Positions 37,458 to 45,720 of a stretch of 64,000 nt of DNA are shown here, piece by piece. The translations under genes and the position numbers were made by a program. The stretch comes from Bacteroidota bacterium (GTDB lineage Bacteria > Bacteroidota > Bacteroidia > UKL13-3): assembly GCA_027484685.1 (NCBI GenBank), contig JAIXSO010000069.1:1-64000 (forward strand). Direction: 5' to 3'. The notes below the pieces were generated by a model, which saw only the letters and a program-made list of their open reading frames with translations, was not told the origin of the DNA and searched no databases. Positions within the stretch are counted from its first letter, which is position 1, and each line of letters begins with the position of its first letter.

Positions 37458-38119
37458 GTTGGCAATATATTAATTTATTTGTTGTTCCGATGAATTGGAG
37501 GTTAGATGGTTGAATTGTTAGATGGCTAGTCACGCAGGGCGTGATTGTATTGTTAAATTGCTAGTTGGTTAGTCACGCAGGGCGTGATTGTATTGTTAGA
37601 TTGTTTGCAATAGTCATGCCTAATGTTTTTTTTCATAGGGCTATACCATATGTTAAACTCTATAACGCCCTTTCAGGGCTTTTGGTGCTTGGATAGCTAT
37701 CGGACTACGCTCGAACTGATCGAAATTATAGTCATTTCGAGCGTAGTCGAGAAAATATAAATTTCATCTGTTTCTATAAGTGTAAATCTATAGGGCGGCA
37801 CTTTATGTTAAACTCTATAACGCCCTTTCAGGGCTTTTGGTGCTTGGGTTTTTCATAGGACTATACCCTATGTTTAAAACTAATGACCCTTTCAGGGCTT
37901 AGTTGTATGGATAAAATTTTCAATTAATGGTGAAATAGCTTAAGTGGATATTGGTATAACAAGGTGCGGGAGCGTCATTCTGATTCCGCCTAAGCGGAAG
38001 AAGAAACTTTGGCGAGTAAATATTTATTTTTGTAATTTATTAATAATAAATTGTTTATGTTATTTGAATAAGGTTTCAACATATCTCTGCACATACAGAC
38101 AATTGATATATGAAAACTA
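37458..38119. repeat. Repeat-rich gap upstream of the PorE-like gene
   Basis: No gene is visible here. The gap holds two copies of a 30-nt unit with palindrome TCACGC-AGG-GCGTGA (37525-37555 and 37569-37598). Three copies of a unit with GCCCTTTCAGGGC or its close variant (37651-37692, 37805-37847, 37870-37905) follow, the outer two preceded by an ATAGGG...CCCTAT-type hairpin. An inverted pair with CGCTCGAA and TTCGAGCG (about 37698-37745) and a TTCCGC-TAA-GCGGAA-type hairpin (37984-37999) complete it. Confidence 0.85.
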
Positions 38120-38265
38120 AATACCATTTAAAACTATAGGAGGTAGTTTAAATAAAAATTAAATTTGGTTTGTAAAAGTGGTGGTATTAAATAAGTTTGT
38201 GGGAAATAAAATAAAGCTCACACTAAAAATCCTCTCGAGCAGAGTAGCTTGAGGGGATTTTTTTT
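38120..38265 (+). ncRNA. Candidate structured leader or small RNA with terminator
   Basis: Helices in order: AATACCA/TGGTATT (38120-38126 with 38182-38188) enclosing a 10-bp hairpin (38126-38136 with 38144-38153, one bulged A); TGTGGG/CTCACA (38198-38203 with 38217-38222); and an intrinsic terminator (38225-38240 with 38247-38264, two wobbles, eight Ts). No plus-strand gene lies upstream for this terminator to serve, so it must end a leader or a small RNA. The next ATG is 26 nt past the T-run. Computed by eye only. Confidence 0.4.
38225..38264 (+). terminator. Orphan intrinsic terminator before the defence-like cassette
   Basis: A 13-15-bp stem with two G-T pairs, a 6-nt loop and a run of eight Ts. 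The position just ahead of the start codon at 38291 suggests an attenuator for the cassette. Confidence 0.75.
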
Positions 38266-38290
38266 AGAAAAAAAAATAACAACAACAAAT

Positions 38291-38875
38291 ATGAATAAAA
38301 CAATATACCATTCCAATCTTCCCATATTTGATTATGACTTTCCTAAAGTTTATACCCAAAAAATAACTAGTTATATCAATAGTTTAAAATACAACGATTT
38401 AAAAGAAATTAGTGATTTTAACAAATTACTTGAAGATGTAAAAAAAATGTTTACTCTTTTTCAAGTGAGTTTTGGTAATCCTAAAATAACAAATCACAGA
38501 GAAGAAGAAATAAATATACAAGCTAGTTATGAATATCCAATAGCTCACAAAAGAAATGTTTTCAAGATAAATATAGAAATTCAATTTATAGGCTCTTTGG
38601 AATTATTTAATTATAGACCGAATGGCTATAATCATGGGGTTAACGATTTTGAAATATACCAACCTTACGACAACCAAATTTCTTTCGAAGTGACTTCTGT
38701 TTCACTATCTGATAAAGAAAAGATTATTCAAGAAGCTGAAAAGAAAATGCAATTGACATATCAATTTATTAATTCAAACAATAAATTTGTTGATGCCTAT
38801 AATAATCTCTTTAAGGATTATATTGAAACTAAATTATCCGAATACCGAAATAATTTATTAACCCTTTATAACTAA
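38291..38875 (+). CDS. Unknown protein, first gene of candidate defence cassette
   Basis: I use the ATG at 38291 (194 residues, MNKTIYHSNLPIFDYDF); a start at 38249 would lie in the terminator. No signal peptide, TM segment or family motif is recognised. The middle is beta-rich (VFKINIEIQFIGSLELFNY) and the last 60 residues are helical with charged faces, possibly a coiled coil. It ends 4 nt before the ATPase gene, so it probably acts with it. Confidence 0.65.
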   Translation: MNKTIYHSNLPIFDYDFPKVYTQKITSYINSLKYNDLKEISDFNKLLEDVKKMFTLFQVSFGNPKITNHREEEINIQASYEYPIAHKRNVFKINIEIQFIGSLELFNYRPNGYNHGVNDFEIYQPYDNQISFEVTSVSLSDKEKIIQEAEKKMQLTYQFINSNNKFVDAYNNLFKDYIETKLSEYRNNLLTLYN

Positions 38876-38879
38876 ATAA

Positions 38880-40394
38880 ATGAAGATAACAGCAATAAAG
38901 TTAAAAAATGTAAGAGGATTTAAAAATTTAGACAAAACGCCTTTTTCAGAATCAATTAATGTATTAATCGGTGCAAATAATTCGGGTAAATCTACAATTT
39001 TAAATAGTATATATATTTTACAAAGACAGGTATTGTTTATCAGTGATATTACATTAGGTCAAGCAAATGGAACAATCTCATTATACTTTAATGGTAACTA
39101 CCAAGATTCTATTTATGATAATATGGGGCAATATAAAAGTATTGTATTCAATTTAAATAATGGTTCAAGATCTTATGGTGATGTAAATAACAATCTTGTG
39201 ACTGGACCAAATCAAATAAATGAAAAGGAACCATATAATTTGATATATCCATATTTATCAAAAAGGAAAGTTGACAGTTACAATGAAAATATTAATGGCA
39301 GTATTGCTGATTCTGTAACAGGTAATTTAAGCAACTTGTTTTCAAAAATTGATAGATTAATTGCGCCTCAAACAGATTTATTAAATAAACAATATATCAA
39401 AGCTTGCAATGATATTTTGGGGTTTGAAATGTCAACAATTGCTAAAGGTAATGGTAAGCATGGAGTTTATTATGTTCATAATTTAGAACATATTTCATTA
39501 ACCGCAATGGGAGAAGGTGTTGCGAATATTTTAGGTTTAATAACCGATTTATGTGTTGCTGAAAATAAAATTTTTCTGATTGAAGAGCCTGAGAATGATA
39601 TTCATCCTAAAGCATTAAAAGGTTTAATGAAACTTATTATTGAAAAATCTAAAACAAATCAATTTTTTATTTCAACCCATTCAAATATTGTAATGAAATA
39701 TTTAGGCTCCGCTCCAGACAGTAAAGTTTTTAATATAACTAATGATGAAAGAGATGAAGAAAAACAGAAAATGTTTATATCTCAAATGAAAGAAGTAGAA
39801 AATAATCCAGAAGATCGAAGGCGAATACTTGAAGATTTGGGTTATGATTTTTTTGATTTTGATTTATGGAAAGGTTGGTTGTTTTTAGAAGAGTCTTCTG
39901 CAGAAGTAATCATAAGAGATTATTTAATTGATTGGTTTGTTAAACCATTAAAAAATAAGATAAGAACATTTGCCGCAGGAGGAACATCAAAAGTTATAAC
40001 TAAATTTGAAGATTTTGACAAGTTGTTCATCTTCTTGCACTTAGAACCAACTTATAAAAATAAAGTTTGGGTCTTAATTGATGGTGGAGAGCAAGAAGCG
40101 GAAATAATCAATACAATGAAAAATAAGTATGTAAATGCTGGTTGGAATGAATCAAATTTTACACAATTTAACGAGCACGATTTTGAAAAATATTACCCTG
40201 AGGAATTTCAAGAACGTGTTTCACATGTTTTAAATATTACTAATGTTCAAGAAAAAAGAAAACAAAAAAGAGAATTATTAATTGATGTAAAAAACTGGAT
40301 AAGCGCTAATGAAGACGAAGCCAAGGAAAAGTTTAAAGAAAGTGCCAAAGAGGTAATTGCAAAATTAAAAGTAATTTCTAAACAGTTGAATTAA
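38880..40394 (+). CDS. OLD-like ATPase with degenerate TOPRIM-like C-terminus
   Basis: A 504-residue protein. The ABC/SMC-type ATPase has Walker A GANNSGKS (31-38), a signature-like TAMGEGVANIL (208-218), Walker B IFLIEEPEND (231-240) and switch His in FFISTHSN (267). The C-terminal part (about 325-500) resembles a TOPRIM fold by position: LFLEESSAE (335-342) in place of the usual EG-x-x-E motif and VWVLIDGGEQE (396-406) in place of DxD. OLD-family nucleases, including GajA of Gabija, have this order. No UvrD helicase is nearby, so this is not a standard Gabija. The catalytic motifs are weak, so nuclease activity is uncertain. Confidence 0.8.
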   Translation: MKITAIKLKNVRGFKNLDKTPFSESINVLIGANNSGKSTILNSIYILQRQVLFISDITLGQANGTISLYFNGNYQDSIYDNMGQYKSIVFNLNNGSRSYGDVNNNLVTGPNQINEKEPYNLIYPYLSKRKVDSYNENINGSIADSVTGNLSNLFSKIDRLIAPQTDLLNKQYIKACNDILGFEMSTIAKGNGKHGVYYVHNLEHISLTAMGEGVANILGLITDLCVAENKIFLIEEPENDIHPKALKGLMKLIIEKSKTNQFFISTHSNIVMKYLGSAPDSKVFNITNDERDEEKQKMFISQMKEVENNPEDRRRILEDLGYDFFDFDLWKGWLFLEESSAEVIIRDYLIDWFVKPLKNKIRTFAAGGTSKVITKFEDFDKLFIFLHLEPTYKNKVWVLIDGGEQEAEIINTMKNKYVNAGWNESNFTQFNEHDFEKYYPEEFQERVSHVLNITNVQEKRKQKRELLIDVKNWISANEDEAKEKFKESAKEVIAKLKVISKQLN

Positions 40395-40426
40395 TAAAAT
40401 AAAACCAAGCATCAAACCCTAAAAAT

Positions 40427-41152
40427 ATGTTTAATAAGTTAGCTAAAAAATATAATACAGATGATACTCTATTGAAGTTTTACTTCTTTATTTTACTCAT
40501 TTTATTATTACCTATTGTTTTTACAATGAAAAGTTTTTTGAATTTTGATTTTACTAATACAGGTCAAATTGGTGACACCATAGGTGGGACTATGGGACCA
40601 TTTGCAAGTTTACTTGGCTCATGGCTTGTATATAAATCTTTCAAAGCTCAAATAGATGCTAATAAATTAATTCAAGATGAAATTAAAGAGCAAAGAGAAG
40701 AGAAGCAATTGGAAATACTTAATAACCAACTTGAAATTATCAAAAATAATTTAAACGAATTAAGCCTAAGACTTATTGATTTGGATTTGGACTATTCTTT
40801 TAAAGGTCGTGATGTTATTAATCAATTTATTAGATTTATTTGGCCCAAAATAAATGATGATGAGATTGGTTTAAACATTTATGATTTGTATGAAGTTAAA
40901 AAATTGTATAGACTATTTGATAGTATATTGTATTTCATGGATAGTACAAATGCATTTAACTTTAAATCTTTGATGTATTTTCATACGAGAGGTAAGTTCT
41001 TAGATTTTTTTGATGTTGAATTAAGAACTGATTTGATCGAACTAAATAAGAGGTTGAAAGAAAATCATCAAATAAATGGAAATGGAAGTATAATGGTATT
41101 TTCCGCAAAAATTGAAGAGGTTTTAACTAGGTTTGATGAATTTAGAAGATAA
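40427..41152 (+). CDS. Two-TM membrane protein resembling putative AbiC family
   Basis: A 241-residue protein. TM1 covers about residues 17-34 and TM2 about 49-70, where GQIGDTIGGTMGPFASLLG is close to the G-x-x-GD-x-x-GG pattern of the putative phage abortive infection (AbiC-like) family. A coiled coil follows (about 73-118), then a helical cytosolic domain to the end. It lies 32 nt after the ATPase and looks like a membrane effector. The family match rests on the TM motif from memory. Confidence 0.62.
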   Translation: MFNKLAKKYNTDDTLLKFYFFILLILLLPIVFTMKSFLNFDFTNTGQIGDTIGGTMGPFASLLGSWLVYKSFKAQIDANKLIQDEIKEQREEKQLEILNNQLEIIKNNLNELSLRLIDLDLDYSFKGRDVINQFIRFIWPKINDDEIGLNIYDLYEVKKLYRLFDSILYFMDSTNAFNFKSLMYFHTRGKFLDFFDVELRTDLIELNKRLKENHQINGNGSIMVFSAKIEEVLTRFDEFRR

Positions 41153-41200
41153 AAAATGCAAGTGGTTACTGTAAATATTAACCTTTAAATATCCCGCCAA

Positions 41201-41273
41201 GCTACTCAAAAGGTGCTTTTGGTTTTTATAAATAGGATGGTTTTAGTAAATTAAAAATGGTTAATTGCAATCA
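41201..41273. repeat. Left direct repeat flanking the DUF1573 gene
   Basis: It begins GCTACTCAAAAGGT and ends GGTTAATTGCAATCA. The right copy at 42016-42089 differs at only a few bases near its hairpin part. Confidence 0.9.
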
Positions 41274-41357
41274 ACCGCTCTCTCAAGTATTAAACCTAAG
41301 CATCACTTGTAAAATGAAAACTTCAAAAACAAAAAAAATATTTTTATGGAAAGTTTA

Positions 41358-41389
41358 TTTGCAAATATTGTAACCGTTTTTTAGGTTTG
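41358..41389 (+). promoter_or_regulatory. Consensus promoter of the DUF1573 gene
   Basis: TTTG (41358-41361), a 20-nt spacer and TAGGTTTG (41382-41389), an exact match to the Bacteroidota sigma-A-type consensus. The expected leader is about 80 nt. Confidence 0.85.
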
Positions 41390-41473
41390 GGCTACTGTTT
41401 CAATAACAATTTTTTGAACAGTTTTTGAAAACCTAATTAACAAAATTTTTAATAAACCAAAACAAACAAAAAG

Positions 41474-41917
41474 ATGAAAAAACTAATCGTAACATTATTA
41501 GCTATTACAGCAGGGGTATTTGTAGTAAATTCTCAAACAGGTGCACCTCAGCAACCCGTTAATCAAAAAACTGCGGAAATTAAATTTGATAAAGAAACCA
41601 AAGACTTTGGAGTTATACCTCAAGGAGTTCCAGCTAGTTACACCTTTATTGTTACCAATACTGGAAAAGCTCCTTTAATTATTTCAAATGCTAGTGCATC
41701 GTGCGGTTGTGTTACACCAGAGTGGACCAAAGAGGTAATTAAGCCAGGTGGTAAAGGTTATGTTAAAGCAACTTACAATGCAGCATCACCAGGTCAATTC
41801 ATGAAAACAGTCACGATAACTTCTAATGCAGCAGGTCGCGAATCGGTAACTTTAACAATAAAAGGAGAAGTTAAAACCGCACTTCAAGGGGAAGCTGTTC
41901 CCCAAAAAAATAACTAA
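41474..41917 (+). CDS. DUF1573 secreted protein
   Basis: A 147-residue protein with a signal peptide cut after ...VVNSQ (about residue 21) and one DUF1573 Ig-like domain: FDKETKDFGVIPQG, VTNTGKAPLIISNASASCGCVTPEW and IKPGGKGYVKATYNA, ending ITSNAAGRESVTLTIKGEV. DUF1573 proteins are common secreted Bacteroidota proteins of unknown role. The gene stands alone between two direct repeats inside the accessory island. Confidence 0.92.
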   Translation: MKKLIVTLLAITAGVFVVNSQTGAPQQPVNQKTAEIKFDKETKDFGVIPQGVPASYTFIVTNTGKAPLIISNASASCGCVTPEWTKEVIKPGGKGYVKATYNAASPGQFMKTVTITSNAAGRESVTLTIKGEVKTALQGEAVPQKNN

Positions 41918-42015
41918 CTATTTAAACAAATTTAATAGGTAAATAGTACACTAAAATTTCAGACTACCTTTGCTTTAAATTGGTGTTTTTATCAATCAAT
42001 TTACCGTACATACAA

Positions 42016-42089
42016 GCTACTCAAAAGGTGGCTTGTGGTGTTTATAAATAGGATGGTTTTAGTAAATTAAAAATGGTTAATTGCAATCA
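42016..42089. repeat. Right direct repeat flanking the DUF1573 gene
   Basis: This is the second copy of the repeat at 41201-41273. It ends 18 nt before the start of the type IIG gene, so that gene's promoter region includes it. Confidence 0.9.
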
Positions 42090-42107
42090 CTTTCTATTAT
42101 TTATTAC

Positions 42108-45100
42108 ATGACAGTTAACCAATACCTTGAAAATATAATAACTGCGTACAAACGCGGTAATGCTACTGAACATACTTACAGAGGGGCTTTGCAGCAGTTA
42201 ATAGAAAGCCTAGTGCCAAATATAAAAGCTACCAATGAACCTAAACGCCAAATCTGCGGTGCTCCTGATTATATTTTAACTAATAAAGACATACCTGTTG
42301 GGTTTATTGAAGCTAAAGACATTGGCGATAAAGACTTAGAAGGGGCAAAGAAAACGGGCAATAAAGAGCAGTTTGATAGGTATAAAGCATCGTTAAACAA
42401 TTTAATTTTTACCGATTATTTAAGTTTTTACCTGTATAGAGAAGGTGATTTTGTTACAAAAATATCAATCGCTGAAATTACCGATAATGGCATAAAACCT
42501 TTACCTGAAAACTTTGGAACACTAGAGAACCTAATAAAAGATTTTTGTTTACACATAGGGCAAACTATAAAAAGCAGTAAAAAACTGGCCGAAATGATGG
42601 CCGGTAAAGCTAGGTTACTTGCCGATGTAATAGAAAAGGCACTAAATAGCGATGAAGATAACCACGAAAACAGTACTTTAAAAGACCAAATGGTGGCCTT
42701 TAAGCAAATATTGATTCACGATATTACGCCTAAAGGTTTTGCTGATGTGTATGCACAAACCATAGCTTACGGCATGTTTGCAGCTAGGTTACACGACCCT
42801 ACTTTACCTACTTTTAGCCGACAAGAAGCTGCTGAATTAATTCCAAAATCGAATCCGTTTTTACGTAAATTGTTTAGCTACATAGCTGGGCCTGATATTG
42901 ATGATAGGATAAAATGGATAGTAGATAGTTTGGTAGAAATATTTTTGGCTTGTAATGTGGCTGAAATTTTAAAAAACTATGGTAAGCAAACTAAAATGGA
43001 AGACCCTATCATCCATTTTTACGAAACTTTTTTGAGTGAATACGACCCTAAACTGCGCAAGGCAAGAGGCGTTTGGTACACACCAGCACCTGTTGTAAAT
43101 TTTATAGTAAGAGCGGTAGATGATATTTTAAAAACAGAGTTTGATTTGCCACAAGGTTTGGCTGATACCAGTAAAACCAAAGTTAAAGTAAATTTACAAG
43201 GGCAAACTAAAACAGTGGAGCAAGAGGTCCACAAAGTACAAATACTTGACCCTGCCACCGGTACAGGTACTTTTTTGGCTGAGGTAGTAAAACACATTCA
43301 TAAAAAATTTGAAGGACAGCAAGGTATTTGGAGCAATTATGTAGAAACACATTTAATGCCTCGCTTAAATGGCTTTGAATTACTGATGGCTAGTTACGCC
43401 ATGGCTCATTTGCAATTAGATTTACTGCTTACCGAAACAGGCTATAATCCAACCGATTCGTCATTGCGAGGTACGAAGCAATCTCAACGACTTAGAATAT
43501 ACTTAACCAATAGCTTGGAAGAAAGCCACCCTGACACAGGAACTCTATTTGCCAATTGGTTAAGTGCAGAAGCTAACGAAGCAAACCATATAAAGAGAGA
43601 TACTCCTGTAATGTGTATTATAGGAAATCCTCCTTATAGTGGTGAAAGTGCTAATAAGGGCAAGTGGATTATGGACTTAATGGAGGATTATAAAAAGGAA
43701 CCGGGAGGCAAAGAAAAACTTAAGGAAAGAAATCCAAAATGGATTAATGACGATTATGTAAAGTTTTTGCGCTATGGGCAATACTTTATTGAAAAAAATG
43801 GAAGTGGCGTTTTAGCTTTCATCAATCCTCATGGGTTTTTAGACAACCCTACTTTTAGAGGAATGCGTTGGAACTTGCTAAAAACCTATGATAAAATTTA
43901 CACAATAGATTTACATGGAAATGCAAAGAAAAAAGAAACTGCACCTGACGGAAGTGCTGATATAAATGTATTTGATATTGAACAAGGCGTTTCGATCAAC
44001 TTATTTATTAAAACAGGGAAGAAAAAAGATAATGATTTAGGCAAGGTATTTCATTATGATTTGTTTGGTAAAAGAGATTTTAAAAACGATTTTCTTTCCG
44101 AAAACAGTTTAAAAACAGTTGACTACAAAGAGTTACCTGTTGTAGCACCTAATTACTATTTTGTAAATAAAAATTTTGATGAGCAGAAAAAATATGAACA
44201 AGGATTTAAAATAAATGAGTTGTTTACACTTGGCAATGCAGGTATAGTAACAGCAAATGACAGTATTCTAATTAATGATGCTAAGGAAAATTTATTAAAT
44301 AAAATAAAAATCCATTATTCAATTGAAACTAAGTCAGAACTAGTTTATCCAATTTCATATCGACCGTTTGATAATAAATTAATCTATTGGGATACAAATT
44401 TAATTGAGAGAAGTCGAAGCAATTTAATGAAGCATTTTATTACAGGGAAAAACATTGGATTAGCAACAATAAGGATTAACAAGGAAAAAGATTATAGTAG
44501 TCTTTTTATCACAAAATGTTTAGCTGATGCAAGATTAAGCGATAGGTTTTTAACATCCATACTGCCACTCTATCTTTACCCCGAAACCAACGCCCAACAC
44601 AAACTTGATACTTCGATAGGCTCTGATCCTCAAAGAACACCCAACCTTGATTTAAAAATAGTAAAACAAATAGAAAAGAAATTAGGGTTGACATTTGTAA
44701 GTGAAAAGGTTGTCGACTTCGCTCGAACTGATATTCGTGAAACCTTTGCGCCAATAGATATTTTAGATTATATTTATGCTGTATTGCATAGCCCAACATA
44801 CAGAGAAAAATACAAGGAGTTTTTAAAAATAGATTTCCCTAGAGTACCTTATCCAAAAGATAAAGAAACGTTTTGGCAATTAGTAAAACTAGGTGGTGAA
44901 ATACGCCAGATACATTTGTTAGAAAGTGCTGTAGTAGAAAAATACATTACCCAATATCCAATAGATGGGAACAATGTGGTGGATAAAATAAAATTTGAAT
45001 TAAATGAGCCAAAGGAAAAGGCTACAAATTCAGTTTATACTACTAGCGATGATGATGAAATAATTGCTAATAATAGAGATGATATTTCATTTCCTCAGCC

Positions 45101-45389
45101 ACATTTAAGAAATAACGATAACATGTTGCATGAACCGAGCATAGAAGAGACTGTTTCGTTCCTCGCAGTGACGGGTAAGGTTTATATTAACGAAACTCAA
45201 TACTTTAACAATGTACCAGAAGTGGCTTGGAATTTTTATATTGGTGGATATCAGCCTGCACAAAAATGGTTGAAAGACCGCAAAGGAAGAAAGTTGGAAT
45301 TTGAAGATATTTTGCATTATCAAAAAATAATAGTTGCCTTAACTGAAACAGATAGGCTAATGAAAGAAATTGATAAAATAGAATTGTAG
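42108..45389 (+). CDS. Type IIG restriction-modification enzyme
   Basis: I place the start at the ATG at 42108 (1093 residues, MTVNQYLENI). One chain holds cutting and methylation. The N-terminal nuclease has the PD-(D/E)xK residues D54 (GAPDY), E68 and K70 (IEAKD). A helical linker leads to the adenine methyltransferase with motif I DPATGTGTF (about 381-389) and motif IV NPPY (about 506-509). The C-terminus should be the target-recognition domain. Three palindromic elements are translated within it (43459-43485, 44710-44733, 45148-45175). Defence against unmethylated DNA is the expected role. Confidence 0.9.
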   Translation: MTVNQYLENIITAYKRGNATEHTYRGALQQLIESLVPNIKATNEPKRQICGAPDYILTNKDIPVGFIEAKDIGDKDLEGAKKTGNKEQFDRYKASLNNLIFTDYLSFYLYREGDFVTKISIAEITDNGIKPLPENFGTLENLIKDFCLHIGQTIKSSKKLAEMMAGKARLLADVIEKALNSDEDNHENSTLKDQMVAFKQILIHDITPKGFADVYAQTIAYGMFAARLHDPTLPTFSRQEAAELIPKSNPFLRKLFSYIAGPDIDDRIKWIVDSLVEIFLACNVAEILKNYGKQTKMEDPIIHFYETFLSEYDPKLRKARGVWYTPAPVVNFIVRAVDDILKTEFDLPQGLADTSKTKVKVNLQGQTKTVEQEVHKVQILDPATGTGTFLAEVVKHIHKKFEGQQGIWSNYVETHLMPRLNGFELLMASYAMAHLQLDLLLTETGYNPTDSSLRGTKQSQRLRIYLTNSLEESHPDTGTLFANWLSAEANEANHIKRDTPVMCIIGNPPYSGESANKGKWIMDLMEDYKKEPGGKEKLKERNPKWINDDYVKFLRYGQYFIEKNGSGVLAFINPHGFLDNPTFRGMRWNLLKTYDKIYTIDLHGNAKKKETAPDGSADINVFDIEQGVSINLFIKTGKKKDNDLGKVFHYDLFGKRDFKNDFLSENSLKTVDYKELPVVAPNYYFVNKNFDEQKKYEQGFKINELFTLGNAGIVTANDSILINDAKENLLNKIKIHYSIETKSELVYPISYRPFDNKLIYWDTNLIERSRSNLMKHFITGKNIGLATIRINKEKDYSSLFITKCLADARLSDRFLTSILPLYLYPETNAQHKLDTSIGSDPQRTPNLDLKIVKQIEKKLGLTFVSEKVVDFARTDIRETFAPIDILDYIYAVLHSPTYREKYKEFLKIDFPRVPYPKDKETFWQLVKLGGEIRQIHLLESAVVEKYITQYPIDGNNVVDKIKFELNEPKEKATNSVYTTSDDDEIIANNRDDISFPQPHLRNNDNMLHEPSIEETVSFLAVTGKVYINETQYFNNVPEVAWNFYIGGYQPAQKWLKDRKGRKLEFEDILHYQKIIVALTETDRLMKEIDKIEL
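43459..43485. repeat. Palindromic element copy 1 inside type IIG gene
   Basis: It carries TCATTGCGAGG and ACGAAGCAATCT, a repeat well known between genes in many bacteria. In this frame it reads SSLRGTKQSQ. Confidence 0.85.
44710..44733. repeat. Palindromic element copy 2 inside type IIG gene
   Basis: GTCGACTTCGCTCGAACTGA resembles the intergenic sequence at about 37697-37715 (CGGACTACGCTCGAACTGAT). It is translated as VVDFARTD. Confidence 0.65.
45148..45175. repeat. Palindromic element copy 3 inside type IIG gene, inverted
   Basis: The reverse complement (CGTCACTGCGAGG then AACGAAACAGTCT) matches the element at 43459-43485 with few changes. It is translated as ETVSFLAVTG. Confidence 0.8.
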
Positions 45390-45420
45390 GTTAAATAACA
45401 TTAGAAGTAAAAACTATTAA

Positions 45421-45690
45421 ATGGAAACAAATGAAATAACAGAACCCGAAGTATTAGCATATCTAAAAAAAGAACTTTTAAAAGCTCAAGAAAAAGACCT
45501 TGTTTTGATGATTTATGCTGTAAATGTAAAAGATATTATAAAGCTGATAGAACATCCGGAAAAATGCGGCAAATGGCCTTTTGATTTTGTTTGTCATGTG
45601 TTTAATGCCATAAAGAAAATAAAAAAGAATTATATAATTCCAAATCAAATGTTGGAAAATAAAACAGAAAAAGATGCAGAAACTGCTTAA
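45421..45690 (+). CDS. Small unknown protein after the type IIG gene
   Basis: An 89-residue cytosolic protein, helical and rich in Lys and Glu, with no motif I recognise. It starts 31 nt after the type IIG stop on the same strand and could be co-transcribed. It has no clear HTH, so a controller role is not supported. Confidence 0.55.
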   Translation: METNEITEPEVLAYLKKELLKAQEKDLVLMIYAVNVKDIIKLIEHPEKCGKWPFDFVCHVFNAIKKIKKNYIIPNQMLENKTEKDAETA

Positions 45691-45720
45691 GGTGAGCATT
45701 TTTAGTTAATTTTTTATTTT

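Larger units (their letters stand above)
41153..41473. other. Intergenic gap with direct repeat and promoter
   Basis: The gap holds the left copy of a 73/74-bp direct repeat (41201-41273) and the DUF1573 promoter at 41358-41389. I see no other gene. Confidence 0.8.

Noticed and set aside
38880-40394. Gabija system
   Set aside because: The ATPase resembles GajA in layout, but there is no UvrD-type GajB and the TOPRIM motifs are degenerate.
38120-40394. Retron
   Set aside because: A structured RNA precedes the cassette, but no reverse transcriptase is encoded.
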